Origin: Stenotrophomonas rhizophila
Lineage (GTDB): Bacteria > Pseudomonadota > Gammaproteobacteria > Xanthomonadales > Xanthomonadaceae
NCBI RefSeq assembly: GCF_000661955.1
Contig: NZ_CP007597.1
Span: forward strand, 2,349,605-2,413,604
Direction of reading: 5' to 3'
Length of the DNA: 64,000 nucleotides
Under the pieces are notes generated by a model. That model had not been told where the DNA came from, made no database searches, and was given only the letters and a program-made list of their open reading frames with translations. The translations under genes were made by a program, and so were the position numbers. Numbering within the stretch: the first letter of the stretch is position 1; each line of letters begins with the position of its first letter. Positions 13,195 through 21,006 of the stretch are shown here, one piece after another.

Positions 13195-13523
13195 CCGCTG
13201 GTCTTTTCCATTGTGCACAGCAGCGGGTGCTGGTTCATGCGCGAGAATTCGTTGACCTGGGCCACCTTGGACTCGGCAACCTCACGGGTGAACACCCCGC
13301 ACACGCCGCGACCGCGGGTGTGGACGTGGAGCATCACCTGGGTGGCCTTGTCCAGGTCCATGGCAAAGAAACTCTGCAGGACGGTCACCACGAAATCCAT
13401 CGGGGTGTAGTCATCGTTCAGCAGCATCACCTGGTAGAACGGCGGCGGTGCCACCTCCGGCCGGGCCGGTTCCAGCATGACGCCGTGATCGTGGTGGGGT
13501 TCTTGGTTGGGCTCGCGGGGCAT
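13191..13523 (-). CDS. clpS: ATP-dependent Clp protease adaptor ClpS
   Basis: ClpS is the N-recognin that delivers proteins with N-terminal Leu, Phe, Tyr or Trp to ClpAP. From ATG 13521-13523 the product has 110 residues ([14 protein letters not shown]...), close to the family length. It contains the hallmark [18 protein letters not shown] and the binding-pocket helix VTVLQSFF, with [18 protein letters not shown] after it. An in-frame ATG at 13583 would add residues not seen in the family. The reading direction is the same as clpA, but the APH(6)-like gene lies between them on the other strand, so the two are not in one transcription unit. Confidence 0.95.
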   Translation of the reverse strand: MPREPNQEPHHDHGVMLEPARPEVAPPPFYQVMLLNDDYTPMDFVVTVLQSFFAMDLDKATQVMLHVHTRGRGVCGVFTREVAESKVAQVNEFSRMNQHPLLCTMEKTSG

Positions 13524-13605
13524 CCGCACATTATAGCGGGATTGGACGCCGCCTCTGTCGCCCTTCACAATCTGCATACCCACCCCACACTTTCACAGGG
13601 ATTTC

Positions 13606-14070
13606 ATGAAAAGGATCGTCACCGCGCTGTTGCTGACCGCCACGATGTTCGGCGCCCACGCAGCCGAACCCGACAAGGCCGTCGGCCGTGTGCTCAAGCA
13701 GCTGGACTACCCCTACGAGATCGACGAGGACGGCGACTACAAGCTGGTCTTCGATGCCGGCGAGGACCGTACCCAGCTGGTGTTCGTACGTTCGTCGGTG
13801 GAAGAGTTTGGCAGCCACAAGATCCGCGAGATCTGGTCGCCCGGCTACAACTCCCCCGGCAAGCAGTTCCCGGCCGCGGTGGCCAACCGCCTGCTGGAAG
13901 ACTCGCAGGACGCCAAGATGGGCGCCTGGGTGAAGCAGGACCAGCTGGCCATGTTCGTGGTCAAGGTGGACGCCAATGCCAGTTCGGCCGCGCTGAGCGA
14001 TGCCATCGATGCGGCCATGCGCACCGCCGATGCCATGGAAAACGAGCTGACCGAGACGGACGAATACTGA
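13606..14070 (+). CDS. exported unknown protein, possibly YbjN-like
   Basis: 154 residues with a signal peptide (MKRIVTALLLTATMFGAHAAE). The mature region reads as one compact alpha/beta domain (QLDYPYEIDEDGDYKLVFD, then TQLVFVRSSVEEFGSHKIREIW) that recalls the YbjN/type III chaperone-like fold. This is an impression only. The tail is helical and acidic (MENELTETDEY). It starts 82 bases from clpS in the opposite direction and runs into the Nudix gene with almost no gap, so it may lead the Nudix-mnmA-hflD unit. Confidence 0.7.
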   Translation: MKRIVTALLLTATMFGAHAAEPDKAVGRVLKQLDYPYEIDEDGDYKLVFDAGEDRTQLVFVRSSVEEFGSHKIREIWSPGYNSPGKQFPAAVANRLLEDSQDAKMGAWVKQDQLAMFVVKVDANASSAALSDAIDAAMRTADAMENELTETDEY

Positions 14071-14083
14071 GGTGAATGCCGTG

Positions 14084-14533
14084 CAGGACCCGCGCTGGAC
14101 GCCCCATGTCACCGTCGCCACCGTTGTGGTGCGTGACGGGCGCCTGTTGCTGGTGGAAGAGCGTATCGACGGCCGTGACGTGCTCAACCAGCCGGCCGGG
14201 CACCTGGAGGCGGGCGAAAGCCTGGCCGCCGCGGCGGTGCGCGAGACCCTGGAAGAAACCGGCTGGACGGTGCGCCTGAGCGCCTTCATCGGCGTCTACC
14301 AGTGGACCGCGCCCGACGGCACCGCCTTCCTGCGCTTCGCCTTCGCTGCCGCGCCGGTCGAGCACGATCCGGCCCGGCCGCTGGACACGGGCATCCTGCG
14401 CGCGCTGTGGCTGACCCCGGCCGAGCTGCAGGCCAGTGCGGCACGCCTGCGCAGCCCGTTGGTCTGGGAGGTCGTGGCCGACTACCTGGGCGGCCATCGC
14501 CATCCCCTGTCGCTCCTGAAGGAAACCGCATGA
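14084..14533 (+). CDS. Nudix hydrolase (NudJ-like phosphatase)
   Basis: 149 residues from GTG 14084; an in-frame GTG at 14072 is the alternative, but GAGGTGA at 14069-14075 sits at good Shine-Dalgarno distance from 14084. The Nudix box is complete: G in [13 protein letters not shown], then RETLEETG, which binds the metal and hydrolyses nucleoside diphosphate-linked compounds. The N-terminus [21 protein letters not shown] and the position just before mnmA-hflD match NudJ (YmfB), which removes phosphate from HMP-PP and nucleotides in E. coli. The stop overlaps the mnmA start (ATGA), so translation is probably coupled. Confidence 0.88.
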   Translation, partial: QDPRWTPHVTVATVVVRDGRLLLVEERIDGRDVLNQPAGHLEAGESLAAAAVRETLEETGWTVRLSAFIGVYQWTAPDGTAFLRFAFAAAPVEHDPARPLDTGILRALWLTPAELQASAARLRSPLVWEVVADYLGGHRHPLSLLKETA

Positions 14534-15669
14534 GCACGCCCCGGGTGATGGTCGGCGTGTCCGGCGGCGTGGACTCCTCGGTGGCGGCCTGGCGGCTGGT
14601 CCAGCAGGGCGAGCCGGTGGCCGGGCTGTTCATGCAGAACTGGGCAGACGACGGCAGCGGCGACTGCCGGGCCGAGGACGACCGCCGCGACGCGGTGGCC
14701 GTGTGCGGCCTGCTGGGCATCCCGTTCCACTTCCGCGATTTCTCCTCCGAATACTGGCAGGGCGTCTTCGCGCACTTCCTGGCCGAATACGCCGCCGGCC
14801 GCACCCCCAATCCGGACGTGCTGTGCAACCGGGAAGTGAAGTTCAAGCATTTCCTGGACGCGGCCCGCGAACTGGGTGCCGAACGCATCGCCACCGGCCA
14901 CTACGCCCGCGTGGCGCAGGTGGGTGGGCGCTGGGCGCTGCTGCGCGGCGCCGACCGCAGCAAGGACCAGAGTTACTTCCTGCACCAGCTGGGCCAGGAA
15001 CAACTGGCGGCCACCCTGTTCCCGATCGGCGACCTGCAGAAGAACGACCTGCGCCGGATCGCCCGCGACGCGCGACTGCCCACCCACGCCAAGAAGGATT
15101 CCACCGGGATCTGCTTCATCGGCGAGCGCGACTTCCGCGAGTTCCTGGGCCGCTACCTGCCGGCCAGGACCGGCGAGATCCGCGACCCGGCCGGCGCCCT
15201 GATCGCCGAACACCCCGGCGTGTTCTATTTCACCCTGGGCCAGCGCGAGGGCCTGAACATCGGCGGCGTACGTGGCCGCCCGGCCGCGCCCTGGTATGTG
15301 GTGGGCAAGGACGTGGCCAGCAACGTGCTCTACGTGGACCAGGACCGTGACAGCCCCTGGCTGCTCTCGACCCGGCTGCATTCCGAGGCCGCCCACTGGA
15401 TCGCCGGCGCCCCACCCGCCCGCCGTTTCGACTGCACCGCGCAGACCCGCTACCGCCAGCCCGATGAACCCTGCACGGTGACCGTGCGCGACGATGGCAC
15501 CCTGGAGGTGCTGTTTGCGCGCCCGCAACGCGCCGTCACCCCCGGTCAATCGCTGGTGTTGTATGACGATGAGGTCTGCCTGGGTGGCGCGGTGATCGCC
15601 GCCACCGACGCGCCGCTGGAACAGCGGCTGCGGACTGCCCCTTCCCCCTTCGAGGTATCTGCTGCATGA
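14530..15669 (+). CDS. mnmA: tRNA 2-thiouridine(34) synthase MnmA
   Basis: MnmA thiolates U34 of the Glu, Gln and Lys tRNAs in an ATP-dependent reaction. The 379-residue product has the PP-loop SGGVDSS (residues 11-17), the catalytic Cys in [12 protein letters not shown] (about 99) and the second, persulfide-accepting Cys in [12 protein letters not shown] (about 195). The GATGHYARV block and the C-terminal beta-barrel complete the family architecture. ATG 14530 overlaps the Nudix stop by ATGA, and the mnmA stop overlaps the hflD start the same way; the three genes form one tightly coupled unit. Confidence 0.97.
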   Translation: MSTPRVMVGVSGGVDSSVAAWRLVQQGEPVAGLFMQNWADDGSGDCRAEDDRRDAVAVCGLLGIPFHFRDFSSEYWQGVFAHFLAEYAAGRTPNPDVLCNREVKFKHFLDAARELGAERIATGHYARVAQVGGRWALLRGADRSKDQSYFLHQLGQEQLAATLFPIGDLQKNDLRRIARDARLPTHAKKDSTGICFIGERDFREFLGRYLPARTGEIRDPAGALIAEHPGVFYFTLGQREGLNIGGVRGRPAAPWYVVGKDVASNVLYVDQDRDSPWLLSTRLHSEAAHWIAGAPPARRFDCTAQTRYRQPDEPCTVTVRDDGTLEVLFARPQRAVTPGQSLVLYDDEVCLGGAVIAATDAPLEQRLRTAPSPFEVSAA

Positions 15670-16280
15670 GTTTTTCCGTCGACGACCGCGTTCTTGCACT
15701 GGCCGGCATCGCCCAGGCCCTGCAGCAGGTGCGCCGCATCGCCGAAACCGGCCACTCCGAAGCGGCCGTGGTGCGCACCGCCGTAGACAGCGTGTTCCGC
15801 ATCGATGCCGAGACCCCACAGGCCATCTACGGCAGCCCGGCCAACGTGGCCTCGGGGCTGCGCCTGCTGCACAACTATTTCCGCAACCAGGGCCAGGACG
15901 ATGCCCTGCCCCGGCTGGCGCTGGCCGTGCTGCAGCTGGAGCGCCGGTTCGTGCGTGAGCATGCGGTGGTGGACAAGGTGAGCCAGGGCATCGAGCGCGC
16001 CCAGCGCCAGGCCACCGAGCTCGGCGACAGCGCCCACCCGGACGTGCTGGCCGCCCTGGGCGGGCTGTACGCGGACACCATCAGCAATCTGAAGCCGCGG
16101 GTGATGGTCCAGGGCAACCCGCACTACCTGGGCCAGGCCGGGGTGGTGGCCGAGATCCGCGCCCTGCTGCTGGCGGCGGTGCGTTCGGCGGTGCTGTGGC
16201 GCCAGACCGGCGGCCAATACTGGGACTTCCTGTTCTCGCGCAAGGCGATGATCGAAGCGGTGGACCGCCAGCTGCGCTGA
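15666..16280 (+). CDS. hflD: high-frequency lysogenisation protein HflD homologue
   Basis: 204 residues, all-helical and of family length, with the characteristic [18 protein letters not shown] opening, the block [11 protein letters not shown], and [21 protein letters not shown] near the C-terminus. In E. coli HflD is a peripheral membrane protein that lowers lambda CII activity; its housekeeping role is unclear, but it is nearly always encoded next to mnmA as here. ATGA overlap with mnmA. Downstream lie four SMAG repeats, then the chemoreceptor gene rather than purB, the usual neighbour elsewhere. Confidence 0.93.
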   Translation: MSFSVDDRVLALAGIAQALQQVRRIAETGHSEAAVVRTAVDSVFRIDAETPQAIYGSPANVASGLRLLHNYFRNQGQDDALPRLALAVLQLERRFVREHAVVDKVSQGIERAQRQATELGDSAHPDVLAALGGLYADTISNLKPRVMVQGNPHYLGQAGVVAEIRALLLAAVRSAVLWRQTGGQYWDFLFSRKAMIEAVDRQLR

Positions 16281-16294
16281 GTCACGGCGGGCGG

Positions 16295-16446
16295 GTAGAG
16301 CCACACCATGTGTGGCTTCGGGATGAGGGGTTGCGTGCAGCCACCCATGGGGTGGCTCTACCGTTGATGGATGCGGGTAGAGCCACCCCATGGGTGGCTG
16401 GGTTGGGCGGTCGGGGATCCCGCAGCCACCCATGGGGTGGCTCTAC
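16295..16446. repeat. four SMAG repeats in two inverted pairs
   Basis: The 23-base palindromes are at 16295-16317 (+), 16339-16361 (-), 16377-16399 (+) and 16424-16446 (-). Each carries GTAGAGCCAC and a CCAT/ATGG centre. The alternating orientation makes two facing pairs able to form larger hairpins downstream of hflD. Confidence 0.85.
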
Positions 16447-16484
16447 CGCGGGGAGGTTTTTCGATGGAATGTGCAGTGCAGCAC

Positions 16485-16511
16485 TAAAGCAAATGGGGGT
16501 ACGGCCGATAC
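16485..16511 (+). promoter_or_regulatory. sigma-28 (FliA) promoter of the chemoreceptor gene
   Basis: TAAAGCAA, 11 bases, GCCGATAC: an exact match to the TAAAG-N14-GCCGATAN sigma-28 pattern. The -10 element ends 29 bases before the ATG at 16540. Confidence 0.88.
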
Positions 16512-16539
16512 CTCAACCGTGCACTTCCCGAGAACGTCC

Positions 16540-17730
16540 ATGTACTCACGCATCTTCATCCGTCTGGCCGCCCCCCTGGTCCTGACCCTGCTTCTTCCTT
16601 TCGCCATCGGTTTCGAATGGCCCGCCGCGCTGCGCTGGGCCATCCTGACCACGATGACGCTCAGCTGGCTGGGCTTTGCCTGGTGGACCGCCCGGGCCCA
16701 GACCCAGCGATCCCCCGAGCATGCCCGCATCCTGCGTGAGCAGGACCAGCTGCTCACCGAGCTGCGCAGCTTCGTTGCCAACGAAGTGGACGGCTCCCGC
16801 GGCGAAGTCGAACGCGCCCGTGATCTGATCCGCCATGCGGTCAGCGGCCTGGGTGGCAGCTTCGACGCCATGAACCGCAAGTCGCGCCAGCAAAGCCAGG
16901 CATTGGCCCGCATCGTCGACCGTGCCGGTGAAGACGGCGGCGCCGGTGTCGACGTGGCCCGCTTCGCCCAGCATGCCAGCCACCGCATGGAACAGCTGGT
17001 GGAAGCCCTGGAGCAGGTCAGCGGCCAGAGCAGCAACACCGTGCAGCACATCGACCAGATGGCGCAGCACCTGGATGGCATCTTCGCCCTGCTGGAAGAC
17101 GTCAAGTCGATTGCCGACCAGACCAACCTGCTGGCGCTGAACGCGGCCATCGAAGCGGCCCGTGCCGGTGAGGCCGGTCGCGGCTTCGCGGTGGTCGCCG
17201 ACGAGGTGCGCAACCTCTCCGAGCGCTCCACCACGTTCAACGAGCAGATCCGCAAGTTGGCGCACAGCTCCAAGGACGCCATCGCCAAGGTCCGCGAGAC
17301 GGTCTCGCACATGGCCTCGCGCGACATGGACCGCTCCCGCGAAGCGCGTCACGAAGCAGCGCAGATGCTGGACAACGTGGCCCAGATCAATGCCTCGCTC
17401 GGCGACGGCATGCGCGAGATCTCCGAGTGTGGCCGTGCCATCGACAGCAGCGTGGCCGAAGCGGTCCGCGCCCTGCAGTTCGAAGACATCGCCACCCAGG
17501 CGCTGGGCGGCGTGCATACCCACCTGGACCGCCTGACCGCCATCAACCGCGAAGCGGTGGCCCTGCAGGAACTGCTGCATCGCAATGGCGGCGTGTTCGA
17601 CGAAGAAGTCGTCAGCGCCCTGCAGCGCACCGGCAGCCGCCTGCGTGAAATGCGCAGCGAGTGGGAACGCCCGCCGCACAAGGCCGTTGCTCAGCAGAGC
17701 ATGGCCGCTGGCGCGGTCGAGCTGTTCTGA
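16540..17730 (+). CDS. methyl-accepting chemotaxis protein without a periplasmic sensor domain
   Basis: 396 residues. Two closely spaced hydrophobic segments (about residues 7-22 and 27-46) leave almost no periplasmic loop, and no HAMP domain is evident. The C-terminal part is a classic MCP signalling coiled coil, with the hairpin tip [19 protein letters not shown] and [18 protein letters not shown], which contacts CheA and CheW. Such receptors probably sense cytoplasmic or membrane states such as redox or energy. The start [10 protein letters not shown] is preferred; a longer frame reads through two SMAG repeats and the promoter. A sigma-28 promoter at 16485-16511 ties expression to the late flagellar class although the gene is 13 kb from the flagellar block. 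Confidence 0.93.
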   Translation: MYSRIFIRLAAPLVLTLLLPFAIGFEWPAALRWAILTTMTLSWLGFAWWTARAQTQRSPEHARILREQDQLLTELRSFVANEVDGSRGEVERARDLIRHAVSGLGGSFDAMNRKSRQQSQALARIVDRAGEDGGAGVDVARFAQHASHRMEQLVEALEQVSGQSSNTVQHIDQMAQHLDGIFALLEDVKSIADQTNLLALNAAIEAARAGEAGRGFAVVADEVRNLSERSTTFNEQIRKLAHSSKDAIAKVRETVSHMASRDMDRSREARHEAAQMLDNVAQINASLGDGMREISECGRAIDSSVAEAVRALQFEDIATQALGGVHTHLDRLTAINREAVALQELLHRNGGVFDEEVVSALQRTGSRLREMRSEWERPPHKAVAQQSMAAGAVELF

Positions 17731-17761
17731 CCCAGATGTTCCGCGTCGGCAACGGCGCCCA

Positions 17762-17790
17762 CAACGGCCCCGGTTTCCCCGGGGCCGTTG
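17762..17790 (+). terminator. probable terminator hairpin after the chemoreceptor gene
   Basis: CAACGGCCCCGG / CCGGGGCCGTTG stem with a short TTTCC loop, 32 bases past the stop. The T tract is poor (TGTGCTT), so termination may be partial. Confidence 0.6.
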
Positions 17791-17828
17791 TGCTTGCAAG
17801 ATCCGTCCTGGCTGCAGATGATCGACCC

Positions 17829-18152
17829 ATGCTGTTGACGAACACCCCCCATGCCGCGCTCACCTCTTCCGCCCCCCTGCGCGAGGCAGTGGCGGCACCT
17901 GAGGAACGCATCCCCCCGCCCTCGCCTGTTCGCACGCCCGAGCCGCTTCGCGGACGGGCATTGCTGGCCGAGCTAGAGCAGGTGGCGCAGCGGGAACTGG
18001 CGCAGCTGGCGGCACAGGGCGGGCTTGCCGGATCGTCAGGCGCCGCTGCCGTGGACCCGGCATTGATCGGCCTGGCCTGGGACCTGGGGCTGAGTGGCGA
18101 TGCCGTAGTGACCGCTTCCCCGGACCCGATGCATCCCCCGCACCGTCCATGA
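17829..18152 (+). CDS. small unknown protein coupled to the YcaQ-like gene
   Basis: 107 residues (MLLTNTPHAALTSS...) of low complexity, rich in Ala, Pro and Leu, with a helical centre (RGRALLAELEQVAQRELAQLAAQGG). No signal peptide, membrane span or family is recognised. Its TGA overlaps the next gene's start (ATGA), which is the main argument that it is translated. The start could lie further upstream in the same frame. It may be an unstructured partner or simply a chance frame. Confidence 0.45.
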   Translation: MLLTNTPHAALTSSAPLREAVAAPEERIPPPSPVRTPEPLRGRALLAELEQVAQRELAQLAAQGGLAGSSGAAAVDPALIGLAWDLGLSGDAVVTASPDPMHPPHRP

Positions 18153-19303
18153 CATCCGGCTTGAGGCGCGTGGCACTGCATGCGCAGGGGCTGGCGTCAC
18201 GGGCGCCGTTCGGCGAAGGCCCGGCGGGCACCCACCGCGCCATCGCCCACCTGGGCTATGTGCAGATCGATACGCTGTCGGTGGTGGAGCGCGCGCATCA
18301 CCACGTGCTGTGGAATCGGGTGCCCGATTACGACCCGGCGCACTTGAACCGCCTGGTCGGCGAGCGGCAGATTTTCGAGTACTGGTATCACGCGGCGGCC
18401 TATCTTCCGATGTGCGATTACCGCTATGCGCTGCGCCGGATGCACGCGATACGGACGGGCGAAAGCCGCTATTTCCGTGGCGGCGACCCGCAGCTGATGA
18501 AGCAGATCCTGGCGCGGATCCGCGCCGATGGCCCGATGCGGATGCGCCACCTGGACCCGGGCACCAAGGAAGCCGGCAGCTGGTGGAACCAGGGGCCCGG
18601 CCGGCGCGCCTTCGAGACGCTGTTCATGCGCGGCGACCTGATGGTGTGCGAGCGCAATGGCATGGAGAAATCCTACGACCTTGCCGAGCGCTGCCTGCCC
18701 GACGACATCGACCTGCGCGTTCCCACGCTGGGTGAGTACGCGACCTATCTGTTCGAGACCACGCGACGGTCACACGGTGTGTTCACCCTGAAACAGCTGC
18801 TGCACCTGCAGGCCGGAAAGGATCTGCGCGATGCGATGCGCGCGGTGGTCGACGAACGGGTCGATGCGGGTCAGGTGAGCGTGTGCAAGGGCGACGATGG
18901 GGTGACCGCCTACGTCGATGTGGCCGCGCTGGACCGCCCGATGCGACTGCGTCGCGAGGTGAAAATCCTGTCGCCGTTCGACAACCTCGTCATCCACCGG
19001 GACCGCCTGAGCGCCCTGTTCGCCTTCGACTACCGGGTCGAGTGCTATGTGCCGGCGAGCAAGCGCGTGCATGGCTACTTCTGCCTGCCCGTGTTGTACG
19101 GGGACCAGGTGGTGGGCCGGGTGGACTGCAAGGCGCACCGCAGCGAGCAGCGGCTGGAGGTGATAAGTCTGCACGTGGAGCGCGACGATCTGGATCGCGA
19201 TCACTTCCTGCCTGAACTGCGCAAGGCGCTGCACCGGTTCGCGGTGTTCAATCGATGTCCAGAGCTGGACGCACGCGCCGTGGATGGGATGGCGCTGCGG
19301 TAG
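18149..19303 (+). CDS. YcaQ-like winged-helix DNA glycosylase (HTH_42 family)
   Basis: 384 residues. The family (PF06224) includes E. coli YcaQ and Streptomyces AlkZ, DNA glycosylases made of tandem winged helices that unhook interstrand crosslinks or remove bulky alkyl adducts. The diagnostic catalytic motif QxD appears as GYVQIDTLSVVERAHHHVLW near residue 30, the YcaQ-like (not AlkZ QxQ) form. Further family blocks are FEYWYHAAAYLPM, GPMRMRHLD, LSPFDNLVIHRDRL and GRVDCKAHR. Start ATG 18149 overlaps the stop of the small gene upstream. No toxin or antibiotic cluster is nearby, so a general DNA repair role is the simplest reading. Confidence 0.88.
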   Translation: MTSGLRRVALHAQGLASRAPFGEGPAGTHRAIAHLGYVQIDTLSVVERAHHHVLWNRVPDYDPAHLNRLVGERQIFEYWYHAAAYLPMCDYRYALRRMHAIRTGESRYFRGGDPQLMKQILARIRADGPMRMRHLDPGTKEAGSWWNQGPGRRAFETLFMRGDLMVCERNGMEKSYDLAERCLPDDIDLRVPTLGEYATYLFETTRRSHGVFTLKQLLHLQAGKDLRDAMRAVVDERVDAGQVSVCKGDDGVTAYVDVAALDRPMRLRREVKILSPFDNLVIHRDRLSALFAFDYRVECYVPASKRVHGYFCLPVLYGDQVVGRVDCKAHRSEQRLEVISLHVERDDLDRDHFLPELRKALHRFAVFNRCPELDARAVDGMALR

Positions 19304-19487
19304 TGGTTGCCTGCCTGCCGACGGCCGATAGTTGTGCCATCGGGTGTTGGCCGACGACGTTTGTGCGCCCCGCCCCATCATTGTCTGAGCCACCGCGGTC
19401 CATCCGCCGTCGATCCGGAGTTGCCACGGGGGGTATCCTGTTTTGCTGCGCCGGCCTGCAAGGGTGCCGGCATCCACAAGGAACAGT

Positions 19488-19943
19488 ATGTCCGAAGTGA
19501 CAGATTTCCATCTCTTCTGGGGCGAAGCGATGGCGGCGGCGGAGCGGCATGCCGCCTCGATGGAAGCCGATGGCGCCGAAGATTTCGCCCGGCAGCTCTA
19601 TCGCGAGTACCTGGAACAGGGCGCACCCAAGGCGCGCAAGAAATGGCTGGCCACCCGGCTGGCAAACGCCTTTCCCTGCATGGATGCCAAGCCGAAGTGG
19701 GTGGGTGAGCCGGCCTGGTTGTACCACCAGGGGCAACCGATGGTGTTCCTGCACCAGTTCCAAGTCAGCATTGCCGCGCAACACCTGATCGGCCACATGT
19801 CATTGGGCGAAACGCTCTACATGTTCGGAGGGCGACACCGGTTGGGCCCTGGCCCCGACGCTGGCTGGACCGACATCTACCGCATGTCCGTGCAGACCTA
19901 CGAAGGCGACACGGTGGGTGAGATTCCGGGCCCGCAGGGGTAA
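19488..19943 (+). CDS. unknown protein
   Basis: 151 residues from ATG 19488, preceded by AAGGAACAGT. No recognised family. The sequence is a plausible soluble domain: a helical N-terminus (FHLFWGEAMAAAERHAASMEADGAEDFARQ split over two helices), an AWLYHQGQPMVFLHQF block, and a C-terminal part rich in Gly (LYMFGGRHRLGPGPDAGW). There is no signal peptide. Codon use matches neighbouring genes. It lies in a run of small unknown genes separated by SMAG repeats. Confidence 0.55.
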   Translation: MSEVTDFHLFWGEAMAAAERHAASMEADGAEDFARQLYREYLEQGAPKARKKWLATRLANAFPCMDAKPKWVGEPAWLYHQGQPMVFLHQFQVSIAAQHLIGHMSLGETLYMFGGRHRLGPGPDAGWTDIYRMSVQTYEGDTVGEIPGPQG

Positions 19944-19963
19944 GCGCACCCACGCGATCCGCG

Positions 19964-20020
19964 GTAGAGCCGACCGTTGGTCGGCTGCACCGGGAGCAGC
20001 CGACCAACGGTCGGCTCTAC
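19964..20020. repeat. inverted SMAG dimer (57 bases)
   Basis: Copies at 19964-19986 (+) and 19998-20020 (-), both of the GTAGAGCCGACCGTTGGTCG type, separated by GCACCGGGAGC. The same dimer recurs at 20753 and 20895. Confidence 0.88.
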
Positions 20021-20144
20021 CCGCCAGGGGTGTGCGGTCAACGGACTCTCGCGAACGTTGAGCGATGGCGCGCGGCCAGATCGCGTGGGTCGAGGGCATG
20101 GGCCGCGGCCCACGGCGACACCACCCACACGGAACCCCGCAAGC

Positions 20145-20167
20145 GTAGAGCCGACCGTTGGTCGGCT
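20145..20167 (+). repeat. single SMAG repeat
   Basis: GTAGAGCCGACC palindrome, plus orientation, about 110 bases before the next gene. Confidence 0.85.
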
Positions 20168-20275
20168 GCACCGGCAGGCAATCCCCCAGGCAAACACACG
20201 CTTTACAACAAGTTGCATCGACACAGCCCCGGGACTTTTCCACCATCGGCTCCCCCTGAGACGAGTTGCTTCCCC

Positions 20276-20725
20276 ATGGCTGAATTCACGCCACACCTCT
20301 CGATTGACCTGAAGCCACTACCCGCCGGTGCCGAGCCGTGGCTTCTTGAGCCCATGGAACTGAACATTCTCCGGCGCACCCTGGATGAAACGGGCGACTT
20401 CCAGCAGCCGTATGCCGCACTGGAGGACCTTGATGACGCGGACGCCGGCAGTGTCGATGCGAACGTTGAGGTTTCCTCGGTGCAGCTCGATGACGGCCCC
20501 CCTGCGATCCTCATCGAAGATGACGGGGCCGAGGATGTGCAGGACTATCTCGTGCTGGAGGCCCCATGGCGTGGACTACCCGCTGGCACGTTGCTGCACA
20601 GGTCCGGGCAGAGTGCACGCGCGCTGACCGTTGACGACACGGACCCCGGCCGGACGCGCGCACTGACGATGTTGGTGTTCCTGGACCTGCTGATGATCGT
20701 TTCGGGGCCGGAAGCCGGCGCGTGA
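20276..20725 (+). CDS. unknown acidic protein
   Basis: 149 residues from ATG 20276 (MAEFTPHLSIDLKPLPAG). It is strongly acidic in the middle (ALEDLDDADAGSVDANVE, IEDDGAEDVQDYLVLEAPW) and ends in a hydrophobic stretch (ALTMLVFLDLLMIVSGPEAGA) that could be a membrane anchor or a helix packed in a partner. No family is recognised. The gene is bracketed on both sides by SMAG repeats, so it is probably transcribed alone. Confidence 0.55.
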   Translation: MAEFTPHLSIDLKPLPAGAEPWLLEPMELNILRRTLDETGDFQQPYAALEDLDDADAGSVDANVEVSSVQLDDGPPAILIEDDGAEDVQDYLVLEAPWRGLPAGTLLHRSGQSARALTVDDTDPGRTRALTMLVFLDLLMIVSGPEAGA

Positions 20726-20752
20726 TGAGACCGCGTCAAGCCACCCTCTCTG

Positions 20753-20809
20753 GTAGAGCCGACCGTTGGTCGGCTGCACCGGAAGCAGCCGACCAACGGT
20801 CGGCTCTAC
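20753..20809. repeat. inverted SMAG dimer (57 bases)
   Basis: Copies at 20753-20775 (+) and 20787-20809 (-) with the spacer GCACCGGAAGC. Almost identical to the dimers at 19964 and 20895. Confidence 0.88.
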
Positions 20810-20894
20810 CGGGGGTCGCGTGCGATCAAATTGCGCGGGTCGGTGACGCGGTGGCGGAGATGCCGGGGCTGCTGGGGTAAGGCCATCTACGAAC

Positions 20895-20951
20895 GTAGAG
20901 CCGACCGTTGGTCGGCTGCACCGGGAGCAGCCGACCAACGGTCGGCTCTAC
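20895..20951. repeat. inverted SMAG dimer (57 bases)
   Basis: Copies at 20895-20917 (+) and 20929-20951 (-) with the spacer GCACCGGGAGC, lying 56 bases beyond the stop of the GGDEF-EAL gene. Confidence 0.88.
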
Positions 20952-21006
20952 CCGCCAAATGTGCGTGACCAACGGAACCCCGCGAACGTTGGGGGATCGC
21001 GCGCGA

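Larger units (their letters stand above)
19944..20275. other. gene-free stretch with SMAG repeats and a diverged duplicate
   Basis: It holds an inverted SMAG pair (19964-20020), a single SMAG (20145-20167) and about 70 bases at 20021-20089 that resemble 20952-21020. No further gene, RNA or promoter is convincing. Confidence 0.6.

Noticed and set aside
16465..16480. Sigma-54-like GG-N10-GC match (TGGAATGTGCAGTGCA) upstream of the chemoreceptor gene
   Set aside because: It lacks the CAC of the -24 box and the TT before GC; the exact sigma-28 site a few bases later explains the promoter.
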